From positions 1,550,001 to 1,614,000 of the forward strand of contig OX044360.1 in the NCBI GenBank assembly GCA_943846745.1: a DNA stretch of 64,000 nt. The letters run 5' to 3'. The DNA comes from Opacimonas sp002292215 (GTDB taxonomy: Bacteria > Pseudomonadota > Gammaproteobacteria > Enterobacterales > Alteromonadaceae). The notes beneath the pieces are model-generated. The model saw only the letters and a program-made list of their open reading frames with translations, was not told the DNA's origin and made no database searches. This document shows, piece by piece, positions 45,534 to 55,183 of the stretch (its first letter is position 1; each line of letters opens with the position of its first letter). The translations under genes were made by a program, and so were the position numbers.

Positions 45534-45998
45534 ATGTCGAGCCAAAAACAAGGCGATTTAATCAAAGCGTTCCGCTCAATATTGACGGCAGAAAGCTGTG
45601 CTTCGCAAGGTGATATCGTCAACATACTTAAATCCCAAGGCTTCGATAACATCAGTCAATCCAAAGTCTCGCGTATGCTCACCAAGTTTGGCGCAGTCCG
45701 TATGCGCAACGGTTTAGGCGAGATGGTGTACTCGTTACCCGCTGAATTAGGGATCCCTACAGCTAAGAGCCCATTGCGACAATTAGTATTAGATGTTGTA
45801 CACAATAATGTAATGGTCGTCATCCGTACCAGTCCAGGTGCTGCTCAACTTATCGCCAGATTGTTAGATTCTTTAAGCAAAAAAGATGGTGTATTGGGAA
45901 CGATTGCCGGGGATGATACTATTTTTATTGCACCTGCAGATGTATCTCAAATTGAAAAATTACGTCAGTATGTTGAAAATCTCTTTGATAATGTGTGA
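45534..45998 (+). CDS. argR: Arginine repressor ArgR
   Basis: A 154-residue regulator: an N-terminal winged helix (GDIVNILKSQGFDNISQSKVSRML) and a C-terminal hexamerisation and arginine-binding domain (GAAQLIARLLDS, GTIAGDDTIFI). It represses arginine biosynthesis when arginine is plentiful and may control its own promoter. I looked for ARG boxes in the mdh-argR gap and found only weak matches. Confidence 0.96.
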   Translation: MSSQKQGDLIKAFRSILTAESCASQGDIVNILKSQGFDNISQSKVSRMLTKFGAVRMRNGLGEMVYSLPAELGIPTAKSPLRQLVLDVVHNNVMVVIRTSPGAAQLIARLLDSLSKKDGVLGTIAGDDTIFIAPADVSQIEKLRQYVENLFDNV

Positions 45999-46111
45999 AG
46001 TATTCCACAACATCATTTTTTATACTTTCACCTAATAGAAAGTTATCCACACATCTTCTACTATATTTCCTATAAGATGAATAAAAAACTATACACAAGC
46101 TATAAGACACA

Positions 46112-46137
46112 AAAAACCCGCTTAAACGCGGGTTTTT
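46112..46137. terminator. Terminator after argR
   Basis: AAAAACCCGC (46112-46121) pairs with GCGGGTTTTT (46128-46137) around a six-base loop, 114 bases after argR. It has A and T runs on both sides. Confidence 0.85.
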
Positions 46138-46181
46138 ATTTCAATTTATATTTTGACCTCAACAGATCAAAAAGATGTTTT

Positions 46182-46202
46182 AGGGCATCACTAAGATGCC
46201 CT
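46182..46202 (-). terminator. Hairpin after the Oar-like receptor gene
   Basis: AGGGCATC (46182-46189) pairs with GATGCCCT (46195-46202), ten bases past the receptor's stop. On the minus strand an interrupted T-rich tract follows. Confidence 0.6.
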
Positions 46203-46211
46203 TTCAGCTCA

Positions 46212-49200
46212 TTAGAAGCTGTATTTAACACCTACACGTACTTCCCATAAAGATGGGCCACGAACATAGCTTGTCTTTGGAGCATTGAAGCTCTCATAAA
46301 CATATTGTCCAGCATCATTGATGTGAGCATTAACGATTCGCTCACCAACAAATGAACCTTGACGCAATACGCCCCAGTCATCATTTAGCATGTTAGTTAA
46401 GTTTTCGATAACAAAGAATGCACTGGCTTTATGTCCTTCAACAAATCCAGGAAGCTCTTGAGAGATACGAATATCTACTTTAGACCACCATTCAGCGTTG
46501 AACGAGTTACGACCTAGGATAGCACCGCGAGTTAAGCCTTCAGCTGCGATGAAATCATCAAACGCTGCTTGGTCAAAACCACTGCCATAAACAACACCCG
46601 CATCATTTACTTCAGGGATATATACCAATCCACGAGTACTTGAAGAATCAAACCCAAATAAATCACCGCCGCTTTCAGAGAAAGTAGCAGAGTAAGGCTT
46701 GCCATCACTCGCAGTCGCATACAAGTTAAAGCTAGTTTTATAACCGTCAAATAACTCAGTAGTATAACCAAACTTCATCGTAAAGCGATGTGGGATCTCA
46801 TAATCAGAGGTCGCTGCTTGTGGCGCGTTAACATCTGCAACAGCAACGTTAATGAAGTTAGAGTAAGCAACTGAAGACGTCATTGGATTTGCATCCGTCG
46901 CTTCTGTGTACGCATACGCTAACATACCATTAAAGCCATTATCCCAATCTTTTTGGATTGACGCAGAAATAGTTGTTGAATCACCATCGTTAGCAGAATT
47001 AACGTTAGTTAACATGAAGTCACTACCAGGGTAACGACCTGTAGTAGAAGTCTCATACAAAGGACGACCATCAACAGCAGTAAAGCCAGACGGTGTTAAA
47101 CCTAAATCAACTACCGTCGCAGAGTTTTGCTTATCGGTATACATGATGTCAGCAGTAATAACATAATCGTCAGCCGTGATGTAAGTCGCGCCTAATGAGT
47201 ATTTCCACTCTGATGGAATTTCGAAGCTAGGATCAGTGGCATTAACGTTACCGTTACCATCTGCAATAGAGGTTGCTGCAACTGCATCAAACAAAGCTTG
47301 AGGGATATCATAAATTGGACGACCCGCACCCGTTAAGTAACCGTCAGCAGCAGTAGTTACACTGTTACGTGAACGATCTTGTAAACCAATGTTAGTTACA
47401 CCATCGTTAGAGTAAGCATTTGAAATCCATACATTTGGATTACCACCCGCATATAGACCAAATCCACCACGAACTTCAAGGTTGTCTTGTACTGCCCAGT
47501 TAAAACCAACACGTGGTTGTAGTAATTTAATACCATCAACGTTTGCAGTATTAGCAAAACCATAACGCTCTGTAAAGTTGGCATTTAACGTTGGACGGTC
47601 ATCTGAAGACCACATGTCATAACGTAAACCAACCATTAATTGGATATCGTCAGTGACATAGAAATCATCTTGTACGTACAGCGTAGTCGTTGCATACGAG
47701 AAGCTTGCACCGGCATCAGCTGGGTTGTTAGTACCCGCAGAGTTATTGTAGTAAATACGTGCAGGAGTACCAGCAGCAAAATCAGCAATGTTATCAAAAC
47801 GGTATTCACCAACAGTATGTTGCATGAATAAGTTAAACACATCTAGATCTTCATATTCAAGACCAAAGGTGATTTTGTGATCATTATCGGTGTAATACGT
47901 ACCAGCGAATTTGGCAGTGATGTTTTCCCAGTTCAAATCATTAGATTGACGAGAATCATCTGGACCGATATATACTGTTGCGCCAGAACCAGAACGGATT
48001 TGCGCTTCTGCAAAACCAGATTGATCTAATGACGATTGACGGTTATCAAGTTTAGTTTGACCTAAACGCACTTCAGTAGAAAATTTATCAGACCAATCAG
48101 AATAAACTGATGCAACTAATGAATCTAACTCAGCGCCACGCTCATAGAAATGGTTACCAAACGATAGAGCGCTTGAGCCGCCGTCAGACTGGCTGATTGA
48201 GAAACCATCGTTCCAGTTATATACAAAAGATGCACGGTGTTGATCAGAGATGTTCCAATCTAATTTAACTAATAATTTTTCATCTTCAACTGGAGCACTT
48301 GCCGGGAAACCACCTACATCGTAGTTATATACGTCAGCAGCGATTTGTGTGATTTCAGCGATTTCAGCACTAGTAACACGACCGTTATCACGAGCGGCAT
48401 AACCGAACAACTGTACACCTTCTACTTTTTCATAAGCAGCAAAAACGAATAACTCGTCTTTGATTAATGGAAGACCCACGTTAAAACCATAACGCTTTTC
48501 GGTGTAATCGCCATTTTCTTGCTTGTCACCTTTGACTTCTTCACCACGGAAAGAATCGCTAGTGTAATCGAAGAACACACCACCGTGGATTTCATTGGTA
48601 CCAGATTTAGTTACCGCATTGATGTTACATGCAGTAAAGCCACCGTACTGGACGTCAAATGGGGCTAGTTCAACGGCAACTTGCTCAATCGCGTCAAAAG
48701 AGAATGGCATTCTTTCAGTCGGGTAGCCGTTAGAGTTAAGACCGAAGTTATCGTTCAAACGCACACCATCAAGGGTTAAGCTGTTAAAACGTGGGCTAGC
48801 ACCAGCACACTGAACTGAATCAGAACGGCTTTCATCGATATACACACGTGGATCAGTACGAATAACATCTTTAATGTCACGGTTGATCGCTGGTGAGTTT
48901 TCTAAGTCAGCAAGGTTAAATACGGTACCTGGAGAGTTACTACCAAATATTGAAGTGCTAACTTGTGAAGCCGTAACGTTGATGACTTCGATATTTTGAT
49001 CCGATTGTAAAGCAACGTTTACATCAAATGTTTCACCTAGTTCTAAAAATACACCGTCAACAGTGGTATCTTGAAATGTCTGTGAATCCACAATAATTTG
49101 ATATGGACCACCAACACGAAGGCCTTTTAAGTTAAATGAACCGGAGTTGTTCACGACTGCATTACGCACTGTACCTGATGGTAAGTGAATAATTTTAACC

Positions 49201-49346
49201 GCAGTACCCGCAGCTGGCGTGCCTGCTGGAGTAACGATTTTACCAGAGATACCTGAAGACGTTTCTTGTGCGAATGCTGGGGCTGATAAACCGATAGATA
49301 CGGCAACAGCAATAGCAATGCGATTAAGCTTTGTAGGTGCAAACAT
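46212..49346 (-). CDS. Oar-like TonB-dependent outer-membrane receptor
   Basis: A 1044-residue outer-membrane protein. A signal peptide ending in APAFA is followed by a carboxypeptidase-regulatory-like beta-sandwich (ISGKIVTPAGTPAAGTAVKI, residues 33-110), a plug domain (SPAINRDIKDVIRTDPRVYIDE) and a long beta barrel ending in EVRVGVKYSF with terminal Phe. This is the Oar/SusC-like receptor type, which imports large or complex substrates with TonB energy. The ligand is unknown. It is divergent from the kinase-transporter-oxygenase operon 295 bases away. AGGAAG precedes the ATG. Confidence 0.88.
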   Translation of the reverse strand: MFAPTKLNRIAIAVAVSIGLSAPAFAQETSSGISGKIVTPAGTPAAGTAVKIIHLPSGTVRNAVVNNSGSFNLKGLRVGGPYQIIVDSQTFQDTTVDGVFLELGETFDVNVALQSDQNIEVINVTASQVSTSIFGSNSPGTVFNLADLENSPAINRDIKDVIRTDPRVYIDESRSDSVQCAGASPRFNSLTLDGVRLNDNFGLNSNGYPTERMPFSFDAIEQVAVELAPFDVQYGGFTACNINAVTKSGTNEIHGGVFFDYTSDSFRGEEVKGDKQENGDYTEKRYGFNVGLPLIKDELFVFAAYEKVEGVQLFGYAARDNGRVTSAEIAEITQIAADVYNYDVGGFPASAPVEDEKLLVKLDWNISDQHRASFVYNWNDGFSISQSDGGSSALSFGNHFYERGAELDSLVASVYSDWSDKFSTEVRLGQTKLDNRQSSLDQSGFAEAQIRSGSGATVYIGPDDSRQSNDLNWENITAKFAGTYYTDNDHKITFGLEYEDLDVFNLFMQHTVGEYRFDNIADFAAGTPARIYYNNSAGTNNPADAGASFSYATTTLYVQDDFYVTDDIQLMVGLRYDMWSSDDRPTLNANFTERYGFANTANVDGIKLLQPRVGFNWAVQDNLEVRGGFGLYAGGNPNVWISNAYSNDGVTNIGLQDRSRNSVTTAADGYLTGAGRPIYDIPQALFDAVAATSIADGNGNVNATDPSFEIPSEWKYSLGATYITADDYVITADIMYTDKQNSATVVDLGLTPSGFTAVDGRPLYETSTTGRYPGSDFMLTNVNSANDGDSTTISASIQKDWDNGFNGMLAYAYTEATDANPMTSSVAYSNFINVAVADVNAPQAATSDYEIPHRFTMKFGYTTELFDGYKTSFNLYATASDGKPYSATFSESGGDLFGFDSSSTRGLVYIPEVNDAGVVYGSGFDQAAFDDFIAAEGLTRGAILGRNSFNAEWWSKVDIRISQELPGFVEGHKASAFFVIENLTNMLNDDWGVLRQGSFVGERIVNAHINDAGQYVYESFNAPKTSYVRGPSLWEVRVGVKYSF

Positions 49347-49641
49347 GGTTTGTGCTTCCTGTTTAAATTAAAAATTATGTATTATGTGTAATGTCTTAAT
49401 TTTGACTATCGAAAAACCGACGAGGCTTTATCATCATCCATGATTACCACTTATTATAAATGTCATTTTCAATGAGGATTGTATAGTAATTGACAGAAAT
49501 GACAAAAATATGACACAAGAAATATGTAAATAATTATAAACTCACGTATTAATCAGAATTTTGAGTATAATAATTTCTAAATAACGTCAATCCTAACGAC
49601 TCATCCTAAACTAATAATAAAAAAACAATAATAAGTGTAAT

Positions 49642-50313
49642 ATGACTAAAACGCATTCAAACCAAAAAACGATCAATACCAAACCTTATATCATCGCAAT
49701 ATGTGGGGCATCTGGTTCAGGTAAATCATTGTTCACCCAAAATCTGGTGCATCGTCTACAAATGCAGTGTGCCGATATGTTGGTATTACAAGAAGATCGC
49801 TATTATCGCGCCCAAGATGACAAACCGATGGCGCAGCGGATCATCACAAATTATGATCATCCAAATGCCTTTGAACACGAGTTGTTAAAAGCCCATATCG
49901 AAGCACTGGTTAACGGACAGACCATTGATTACCCTGAATACTGTTACCAGACACATACTCGTAAACCTGATACACAGCGGATTACGTCATCCCCGATTAT
50001 TATAATTGAAGGGATCATGCTATTAGCTGTTGCCGAATTGCAGCCTCTGTATGACCTTACCTTGTTCGTCGATACCCCTTTAGATGTCTGTTTATTACGC
50101 CGTATGCTGCGTGATACCGCCGAACGTGGACGCACCATTGAATGCGTTGCTGAACAATACCAAGCAACGGTTAAACCCATGTATCATCAGTTCATTGAGC
50201 CTAATCGTAGCCAAGCAGATATGATCATTACTCAAGGTGGTGATAACCAAGCAGCTTTGAATGTAGTTACACATCACGTACAATCACAAATCAATCTTGC
50301 CAATCAACAATAA
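49642..50313 (+). CDS. Uridine kinase-like P-loop kinase
   Basis: A 223-residue kinase of the uridine/phosphoribulokinase family. The P-loop GASGSGKS is at residues 22-29, followed by EDRYYRAQDD, the YDHPNAFE substrate segment, IIIEGIMLL (Walker B-like) and the RRMLRDTAERGRT lid. It would phosphorylate a nucleoside, by analogy uridine or cytidine, at the 5' position. It departs from E. coli Udk in the lid and N-terminus, so the exact substrate is open. A CNT transporter follows after 15 bases, supporting a salvage role. Confidence 0.82.
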   Translation: MTKTHSNQKTINTKPYIIAICGASGSGKSLFTQNLVHRLQMQCADMLVLQEDRYYRAQDDKPMAQRIITNYDHPNAFEHELLKAHIEALVNGQTIDYPEYCYQTHTRKPDTQRITSSPIIIIEGIMLLAVAELQPLYDLTLFVDTPLDVCLLRRMLRDTAERGRTIECVAEQYQATVKPMYHQFIEPNRSQADMIITQGGDNQAALNVVTHHVQSQINLANQQ

Positions 50314-50328
50314 TAAAAGGCTCTTACC

Positions 50329-51537
50329 ATGACAGGAATAATCGGCGTCCTCGCTTTACTTGCGATAGCCTATGCACTGAGCAATAACCGCCATGCGATT
50401 AACTGGCGCACGGTTGGCGGCGCATTTGCCATCCAAGTATTCATTGCGGTATTTATTTTGTATTTTGAACCCGGGATTGCTGCGTTATTAGCTGTCACAG
50501 ACTTTGTTGCTGGCGTCATCGGCTATGCTGATGAAGGCATTAACTTTGTGTTTGGCGCCGTGGGAAATAAATCCCTAGGATTTATCTTTGCGTTTAACGT
50601 GCTGCCGGTCATTATCTTTTTCTCCGCACTCATCACCGTGTTATATCATCTAGGGATCATGAAATTCATCATCAATATAATTGGCGGCGGATTACAAAAA
50701 ATCTTAGGGACAAGCCGACCAGAATCAATGTCGGCAGCTGCCAATATCTTTGTTGGACAAACAGAAGCGCCGTTAATTGTTCGCCCTTTTATTCCTAAAA
50801 TGACTCAGTCAGAACTTTTTGCTGTGATGGTAGGTGGTTTAGCCTCTATTGCTGGTTCAATTATGGCTGGGTACGCCGGTATTGGTGTTGAACTTAAATA
50901 CCTACTCGCAGCGAGCTTTATGGCAGCACCTGCTGGCTTATTAATGGCCAAAATCATGGTACCAGAAATTGATACACCGAATAACGATCTCAGCCAAGTA
51001 GATGGAGAAGATACCAGTTATGCCAATATCTTCGACGCTGCCGCATCTGGTGCTTCATCGGGTTTACAATTGGCATTAAATGTCGGTGCAATGTTATTAG
51101 CATTTGTTGCACTGATTGCCCTGATCAACGGTATTATTGGTTGGACGGGTGGTTTGTTTGGATTTGAAAATTTAACCTTTGAACAGATTTTAGGCTATAT
51201 CATGGCACCGATTGCTTGGGCTATTGGCATTGATTGGTCTGAGGCACAGCTAGCAGGTAGCTTTATCGGCCAAAAAATTGTAGTTAACGAATTTGTTGCT
51301 TACTTAAATTTCATTGAGATCAGCGATCAGTTATCCGCCAAATCACAAGCCATTATTACCTTTGCCTTATGCGGTTTTGCCAACTTTTCTTCCATCGCTA
51401 TTTTAATGGGTGGTCTAGGCGCTATGGCTCCTGGCCGTCGCAAAGATATCGCGCGCTTAGGTCTTAAAGCGGTCTGCGCTGCAACCTTAGCTAACTTGAT
51501 GAGCGCCGCATTAGCGGGCTTATTCTTATCATTTTAA
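50329..51537 (+). CDS. Concentrative nucleoside transporter (NupC/CNT family)
   Basis: A 402-residue inner-membrane symporter. The CNT core is clear: SAAANIFVGQTEAPLIVRPF with the nucleoside-binding Gln-Thr-Glu, GGLASIAGSIMAGY, and the second half EFVAYLNF and ALCGFANFSSIAILMGGLG. CNT proteins import nucleosides with Na+ or H+; the marine setting and neighbours make Na+ likely. AAAGG lies upstream. It sits between the kinase and the oxygenase genes, 15 and 12 bases away. Confidence 0.92.
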   Translation: MTGIIGVLALLAIAYALSNNRHAINWRTVGGAFAIQVFIAVFILYFEPGIAALLAVTDFVAGVIGYADEGINFVFGAVGNKSLGFIFAFNVLPVIIFFSALITVLYHLGIMKFIINIIGGGLQKILGTSRPESMSAAANIFVGQTEAPLIVRPFIPKMTQSELFAVMVGGLASIAGSIMAGYAGIGVELKYLLAASFMAAPAGLLMAKIMVPEIDTPNNDLSQVDGEDTSYANIFDAAASGASSGLQLALNVGAMLLAFVALIALINGIIGWTGGLFGFENLTFEQILGYIMAPIAWAIGIDWSEAQLAGSFIGQKIVVNEFVAYLNFIEISDQLSAKSQAIITFALCGFANFSSIAILMGGLGAMAPGRRKDIARLGLKAVCAATLANLMSAALAGLFLSF

Positions 51538-51549
51538 AGGATCGAATCG

Positions 51550-52404
51550 ATGAGTAAAGTCACTTTAGAAGCTGTTGATTATTTGGCAGGCGATGCCCAA
51601 GAAAAATTTGTGCAATCCCTGCGTGAAACGGGTTTTGGCGTATTAAAAAATCATCCTATCAAGCAAGCCACCGTACAAGGGATTTATTCTCGCTGGCAAG
51701 ATTGGTTTAATCTTGAAGACAGTATCAAAGAGCAAAGCCTATATAACAAAGGCACTCAAGATGGTTTTTTCCCTGCGCGTATCTCAGAAACCGCCAAGGG
51801 CTTTAAACAAAAAGACATCAAAGAGTATTTTCATTACTACCAATGGGGCCAATGCCCAATGGATCGTCGTGAGCAACTCGATGCGTATTATCAGCAAACA
51901 ACGGCATTTGCCGCTGAGCTATTAGGTTGGATTGAAGCGTTATCACCACCAGAGGTAGCCGCTAACTATCGAGAACCGCTATCGAATATGATCAACGATT
52001 CCAACCAAACATTGCTGAGGATTTTGCATTATCCGCCATTAGCAGGAAATGAAGAACCAGGCGCAATTAGGGCGGCAGCACACGAAGATATAAACCTTAT
52101 TACTATTTTACCAGCGGCGAACGAACCAGGATTACAAGTTCAGCTCAAAGACGGAAATTGGGTTGATGTACCCAGTGATTTTGGTTATTTAATTATTAAT
52201 ATCGGGGATATGTTGCAAGAAGCATCGGGTGGATATTTTCCGTCCACATCACATCGTGTCATTAATCCGCAAGGGGCGGATATGACTAAATCACGCATAT
52301 CTTTACCTTTATTCTTACATCCACGACCGGATGTGGTGTTATCTGAACGGCATACTGCAAAGAGCTATTTGCATGAGCGTTTAACTGAGTTAGGCGTGAT
52401 TTAA
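51550..52404 (+). CDS. 2-oxoglutarate/Fe(II) oxygenase, isopenicillin-N-synthase family
   Basis: A 284-residue dioxygenase with the full iron triad His178, Asp180 (HED) and His235 (TSHRV), and the 2-oxoglutarate clamp Arg249-x-Ser251 (SRISLPLF). The N-terminal segment (ETGFGVLKNHPI) is the usual DIOX_N part. Family members hydroxylate or desaturate small molecules; thymine 7-hydroxylase and pyrimidine deoxynucleoside hydroxylases use similar folds. AAAGGA precedes the ATG. Given its place after a nucleoside kinase and transporter, a nucleoside or base is the most attractive substrate, but that is inference. Confidence 0.88.
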   Translation: MSKVTLEAVDYLAGDAQEKFVQSLRETGFGVLKNHPIKQATVQGIYSRWQDWFNLEDSIKEQSLYNKGTQDGFFPARISETAKGFKQKDIKEYFHYYQWGQCPMDRREQLDAYYQQTTAFAAELLGWIEALSPPEVAANYREPLSNMINDSNQTLLRILHYPPLAGNEEPGAIRAAAHEDINLITILPAANEPGLQVQLKDGNWVDVPSDFGYLIINIGDMLQEASGGYFPSTSHRVINPQGADMTKSRISLPLFLHPRPDVVLSERHTAKSYLHERLTELGVI

Positions 52405-52449
52405 TTCACGCCTAGTTATCTTTTTCTGTCATATTAGTAAAAGCTGAAA

Positions 52450-52935
52450 CTAAAGCTCAGACCCATTTTTCACCAAACTTCCCACTTCCAATACCGGAGC
52501 AGCATCGATTTTCTGTGCATCCATCATCGTCGCAATACGTTGCATAGTCGCAACCATCTGCGACTGTTCCCATTCTTCAATCGCATTAAACCGATTTAAA
52601 AAATGTTCTTGCAGGGGTAATGGCGCTTTGTCGAGCAAGGACTGCCCGACATCAGTTAAAAACACGCCAACCTTGCGCTTATCTTGGGTGCTTCGTACAC
52701 GATTAACATGCCCTCGACTTTCCATACGATCCAAAATACTAGTCACTGTTGCAGGCGAGAGAGTGATGCTTTGGGCAATCTCTTTAACCATAACACCAGG
52801 GTTTTTTCCTACTTGTTGTAACACAATTAATTGAGGACCCGTTAAACCAACATCTCTGCTTAACTCTTTGGAACGAATGTCGATAGCACGTATTACTTTA
52901 CGTAGGGCAACTAATAGCTCTTCATCTTTTTGCAT
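52450..52935 (-). CDS. MarR-family transcriptional regulator
   Basis: A 161-residue winged-helix regulator with the MarR core: a recognition helix region (LSPATVTSILDRMESRGHVNR) and wing (VRSTQDKRKVGVFLTDVG). MarR proteins usually respond to small phenolic or other ligands and act at nearby promoters. It lies 13 bases after the BCCT gene on the same strand, so it is likely in one transcript with it and could feed back on the transporter. Confidence 0.9.
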   Translation of the reverse strand: MQKDEELLVALRKVIRAIDIRSKELSRDVGLTGPQLIVLQQVGKNPGVMVKEIAQSITLSPATVTSILDRMESRGHVNRVRSTQDKRKVGVFLTDVGQSLLDKAPLPLQEHFLNRFNAIEEWEQSQMVATMQRIATMMDAQKIDAAPVLEVGSLVKNGSEL

Positions 52936-52948
52936 GAAAACGCTTCTC

Positions 52949-54919
52949 TTATTTTAAAAGGTGTAAGAAATGAACGTGCTTTTGATACTGCTCGACCACA
53001 TCGTTAATAATTGCTGTTTCAGGCCAACTCATAATATCGTAGTCTTGCCCACCTTCAGCTAAATGTACTTCCGCCCGATAATACATCTGTTCTTCATCTT
53101 GGTCACTAGCATCTTCTAATAAATCAGGTTGAATATGCGTTCGAGCCCGAACCGCGTAGATAAAATCAGGTTGATCCACGTGACTAACCGTTAATATGAT
53201 CCGGTCATCATCGAGTAACACATCAGTTGCAATCTGGTTATTATTTAACTCATTTGCTACTTTTGTCAGCGCAGGACCCACATTGTGCGCTAAAAACTGT
53301 AACACTTTACTCTTTGACGGGAAGTTCACAATAATCGCTAAGCGTTGACGCCAATCATCCGACTTAATTGACGGTGACTGCATCACCGCTAAATTCATGG
53401 ATTGTTGTTTAGTCGACTCAATACTCAATGCTGTAAACATGCCATAGATAGCGATGATTAATACGACGGTAAACGGCAATGCACTCACAATTGACATCGT
53501 TTGTAGCGCTGCTAAGCCGCCATTTAATAACAGTATTGTGGCTACGACCCCAATTCCGACCGTCCAGTAAAAACGCTGCCACAGCGGCGTATTATTTTCA
53601 CCATGACTAGCCAACATATCCACGACCATCGCGCCAGAATCACAAGAGGTCACAAAAAAGATAATGACCATCACCAGCCCTATGAACGAAATGATTTGAG
53701 AAAAAGGTAAATGCTCTAAAAATGCAAACAACGCAATCGAAGAATCCGCTGCAACCGCATCCGCTAAATCAGTCATGCCTTGAACATGTATTAAATCAAT
53801 CGCACTGTTACCAAAAATGGTCATCCATGCAAAGGTAAAGCCTGATGGGATTAACAACACGCCGATTAAAAATTCACGTATCGTACGTCCACGTGAAATC
53901 CGTGCGATAAACATCCCAACAAATGGCGACCAAGATAACCACCACGCCCAATAAAATATAGTCCAACCGCCTAACCAATCGGTTTTTTGATAGGCAAACA
54001 AATTAAATGTGTTGTGTACAATATCGGATAAATACGCACCGGTGTTTTGCACTAATGCTTGAAGTAAAAACAAGCTAGGACCAGCCACTAACACAAACAA
54101 CAATAAAGCTACCGCCATGATCATGTTCAGCTGAGATAAACGCTTAATCCCTTTGTCCAAACCTGAACACACCGATACCAGTGCCAGACAAATAATAAAG
54201 ATAATAATAAACAACTGAACAGTTTGGCTAACTTCAATGCCAAATAGATAGTTTAAACCGGAGTTAATCTGCATCACCCCAAAGCCTAAACTGGTGGTCA
54301 CGCCAAATATCGTACTGATGACGGCAAACGAATCAATAATATCGCCGCGCCAAGTATAGATTTTATCCCCAATAAGAGGGTGAAATGCTGAGCGTAAAGT
54401 GAGTGGTAAATTATGTCTGAACGAAAAGTACGCCAGTATCAAGGCTACTACGGCGTAAATAGCCCAGCCATGCAAGCCCCAATGGAAAAAGGTCATTTTT
54501 AAAGCTTCGCGCGTTGCTTCAACCGAATATGGGTCGGCAGTCGGAGGCGCAACATAATGCATTACTGGCTCAGCCACGCCAAAAAACATCAGCCCAATTC
54601 CCATCCCTGCAGAGAAGAGCATCGCTAGCCAAGTTAACTGACTATAGTCTGCTTGGGCATGATCCGGTCCCAACTTAATATGACCATGACGAGACACACA
54701 CAGATACACAACTGCGACTAAAATCCCAGCAACAGATAATACATAAAACCAACCAGCTGTATCAATGAGGGTCTTTTGGACATTGCTAAACAAGGCTTCC
54801 ATATCAGTAGGAAACATGACGGTAATGGTTACCAACATAAATATCACCGCACTCGCGCTGAAAAACACGCCACGATTCAATTTATTCGCATTAAAACTAT
54901 TTTTAGATACTTTTATCAT
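52949..54919 (-). CDS. BCCT-family betaine/choline/carnitine transporter
   Basis: A 656-residue carrier with twelve membrane helices. The BCCT signature is present in WAMLFSAGMGIGLMFFGVAEP and WTIFYWAWWLSWSPFVGMFIARISRGRT, the tryptophan box that binds quaternary amines. The C-terminal cytosolic extension of about 140 residues resembles choline carriers of the BetT type. It probably imports choline or glycine betaine as osmoprotectant, driven by H+ or Na+. Confidence 0.93.
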   Translation of the reverse strand: MIKVSKNSFNANKLNRGVFFSASAVIFMLVTITVMFPTDMEALFSNVQKTLIDTAGWFYVLSVAGILVAVVYLCVSRHGHIKLGPDHAQADYSQLTWLAMLFSAGMGIGLMFFGVAEPVMHYVAPPTADPYSVEATREALKMTFFHWGLHGWAIYAVVALILAYFSFRHNLPLTLRSAFHPLIGDKIYTWRGDIIDSFAVISTIFGVTTSLGFGVMQINSGLNYLFGIEVSQTVQLFIIIFIICLALVSVCSGLDKGIKRLSQLNMIMAVALLLFVLVAGPSLFLLQALVQNTGAYLSDIVHNTFNLFAYQKTDWLGGWTIFYWAWWLSWSPFVGMFIARISRGRTIREFLIGVLLIPSGFTFAWMTIFGNSAIDLIHVQGMTDLADAVAADSSIALFAFLEHLPFSQIISFIGLVMVIIFFVTSCDSGAMVVDMLASHGENNTPLWQRFYWTVGIGVVATILLLNGGLAALQTMSIVSALPFTVVLIIAIYGMFTALSIESTKQQSMNLAVMQSPSIKSDDWRQRLAIIVNFPSKSKVLQFLAHNVGPALTKVANELNNNQIATDVLLDDDRIILTVSHVDQPDFIYAVRARTHIQPDLLEDASDQDEEQMYYRAEVHLAEGGQDYDIMSWPETAIINDVVEQYQKHVHFLHLLK

Positions 54920-55183
54920 TAATTAATTACTATACATTATATTTACAGAACACTGACATTTTGAGGCCACGTTGCTTTTTTAGCAACAAATACCCACAAA
55001 ACAAACAATTTTGTACAAAAAACACGCTACCAAAAATAAAACAACACCGCCTCAACAACCTCACCCAGCCGATAACCGATAGAATACTGATGATTCGTAT
55101 ACAATCTAATTTGCATTTTTATGGTAATTCAGTACACTTGCAATCTGTAAATATACATTCAACACTAACTACTTGGTAATTAA

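Noticed and set aside
49347..49641. TATAAT-like words as a promoter for the kinase operon (for example at 49566)
   Set aside because: No -35 hexamer at 16-18 bases; the region is so AT-rich that such words are uninformative.
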